Of a stretch of DNA of 6,019 bases, positions 5,408 to 6,019 are shown in pieces; the first letter of the stretch is position 1; each line of letters opens with the position of its first letter. The DNA comes from an uncultured Lachnospiraceae bacterium (GTDB lineage: Bacteria > Bacillota_A > Clostridia > Lachnospirales > Lachnospiraceae): positions 1-6,019 of the forward strand of contig CADAHD010000150.1 of the NCBI GenBank assembly GCA_902787595.1. The letters are read 5' to 3'. The position numbers were made by a program, and so were the translations under genes. The notes under the pieces are model-generated. The model saw only the letters and a program-made list of their open reading frames with translations, ran no database searches and was not told the origin of the DNA.

Positions 5408-6019
5408 TTAATTTGTACTCACCAGAGTACGTATATTATAATCCTTTGCGTCCTCGTCGCTAAGATTATACATCTTTATATATCTGTATGCATAGAATTC
5501 CCCATACTGAGGGCTCTCCAGCGTAAGATAAACGCCCACTACATTACCGGGATAATCGTTTTCCTGATAAGTATATTCGTAAGCCGAATCTTCCAGTGTC
5601 GAATCCGACAATTCGCTGCCGCCCCGGCCTTTATTTGCGGGTACAAATCTGAGGGAGGTTATCTTATATCCCTGATATACGCCTTCGTCAAAGGTCCAGA
5701 TTATCTCATCCCTGTGTCCGGCTATATATTCCGGCGACATTTTATCCTTAGGCGGATTTATCTCAAAATATTTAATCTTAAGCGCTCCGTCCTCGGCATA
5801 GATCTGTATATGCGTATCGGTCCTGTCGTAAAGGTCTATCTTATATCCGGATACATTGCCCAGCTCTTTTTCCGCAGGATCCTGATAGATTATGGGCTGG
5901 CCGAAATTCTCCGTTGCGCTGATCTTTGCCCCTTCTATCTCGCCTGTGATCTTGCCCAACAGTATATCAGCCACCTGCCTGCCGTAGGACTGTCCTTTAA
6001 CATCAAAAAACACGGTGGT
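5408..6019 (-). CDS. Pilin-like / minor pseudopilin protein (possibly GspJ/PilW-like), N-terminus beyond the window
   Basis: The frame is open to the window edge, giving 203 residues before TAA at 5410-5408. The true start and any signal or membrane helix lie outside; the GTG at 6013 falls inside the gene and is not taken as the start. The first visible residues (TTVFFDVKGQSYGRQVADILLGKI with TGEIEGAKI after) look like the end of a hydrophobic helix passing into the amphipathic part of a pilin N-terminal helix. The rest appears beta-rich: YKIDLYD (59-65), HIQIYAED (70-77), ALKIKYFEI (79-87), GYKITSLRF (117-125), VVGVYLTLES (160-169), EFYAYRYIKMYNL (174-186). A helix followed by a large beta domain, with the segment just before the gspF/pilC cluster, suggests a minor pseudopilin of the GspJ/PilW type, which caps or initiates the fibre. 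The C-terminus has no cysteine pair. The family call is tentative without the N-terminus. Confidence 0.6.
   Translation of the reverse strand, partial: TTVFFDVKGQSYGRQVADILLGKITGEIEGAKISATENFGQPIIYQDPAEKELGNVSGYKIDLYDRTDTHIQIYAEDGALKIKYFEINPPKDKMSPEYIAGHRDEIIWTFDEGVYQGYKITSLRFVPANKGRGGSELSDSTLEDSAYEYTYQENDYPGNVVGVYLTLESPQYGEFYAYRYIKMYNLSDEDAKDYNIRTLVSTN

Noticed and set aside
1..6019. CRISPR arrays, tRNA or rRNA genes, insertion sequences, phage genes or attachment sites
   Set aside because: No spaced direct repeats, structured RNA signatures, transposase motifs or terminal repeats were seen; coding sequence on one strand fills almost the whole window.

Overview
The window looks like part of a bacterial chromosome carrying the core of a type IV pilus (T4P) or type II secretion-like (T2SS) machine. 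Every supported gene is on the minus strand, so transcription runs from position 6019 towards position 1. Moderate GC content, frequent ATA isoleucine codons, purine-rich GGAGG ribosome binding sites and the character of the proteins suggest a Firmicute of class Clostridia, perhaps Lachnospiraceae. This is an inference from style; no marker gene in the window proves it.

In transcription order the genes are: (1) the 3' part of a pilin-like or minor pseudopilin gene, cut by the window edge (6019-5408); (2) a short single-pass membrane protein resembling a pilin but lacking a recognisable prepilin cleavage site (5388-4960); (3) a complete GspF/PilC inner-membrane platform protein (4936-3734); (4) a 487-residue protein joining a PilM-like actin-fold domain, one membrane helix and a PilN-like domain, i.e. 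GspL architecture (3689-2226); (5) a PilO/GspM-like protein (2218-1430); (6) a PilB/GspE assembly ATPase, whose C-terminus runs off the window (1349 to before 1). The gaps are 19, 23, 44, 7 and 80 nt, with a plausible Shine-Dalgarno sequence before each of the five starts. I see no terminator between genes, so this reads as one operon. Nothing in the window is a non-coding stretch of 300 bases or more.

The proteins fit one machine. The ATPase (6) hydrolyses ATP on the cytoplasmic face and drives the platform protein (3), which adds or removes pilin subunits. The PilM/N-like and PilO-like proteins (4, 5) form the membrane alignment subcomplex linking ATPase and platform to the outside. Genes 1 and 2 would supply minor or accessory pilin-like subunits. 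The major pilin, prepilin peptidase and any PilT retraction ATPase are not in the window.

The most notable points are: a tandem motif in the ATPase N-terminus matching the MshEN cyclic-di-GMP-binding consensus; the PilM-PilN fusion with eroded actin-type phosphate-binding motifs; a Ser/acidic low-complexity insertion in the PilO-like protein; a pilin-like protein without a class III signal; and two related leader sequences in front of genes 3 and 4, one containing a 13-bp palindrome next to the ribosome binding site. I found no wholly new system: this is a recognisable pilus/secretion locus with several non-standard parts.
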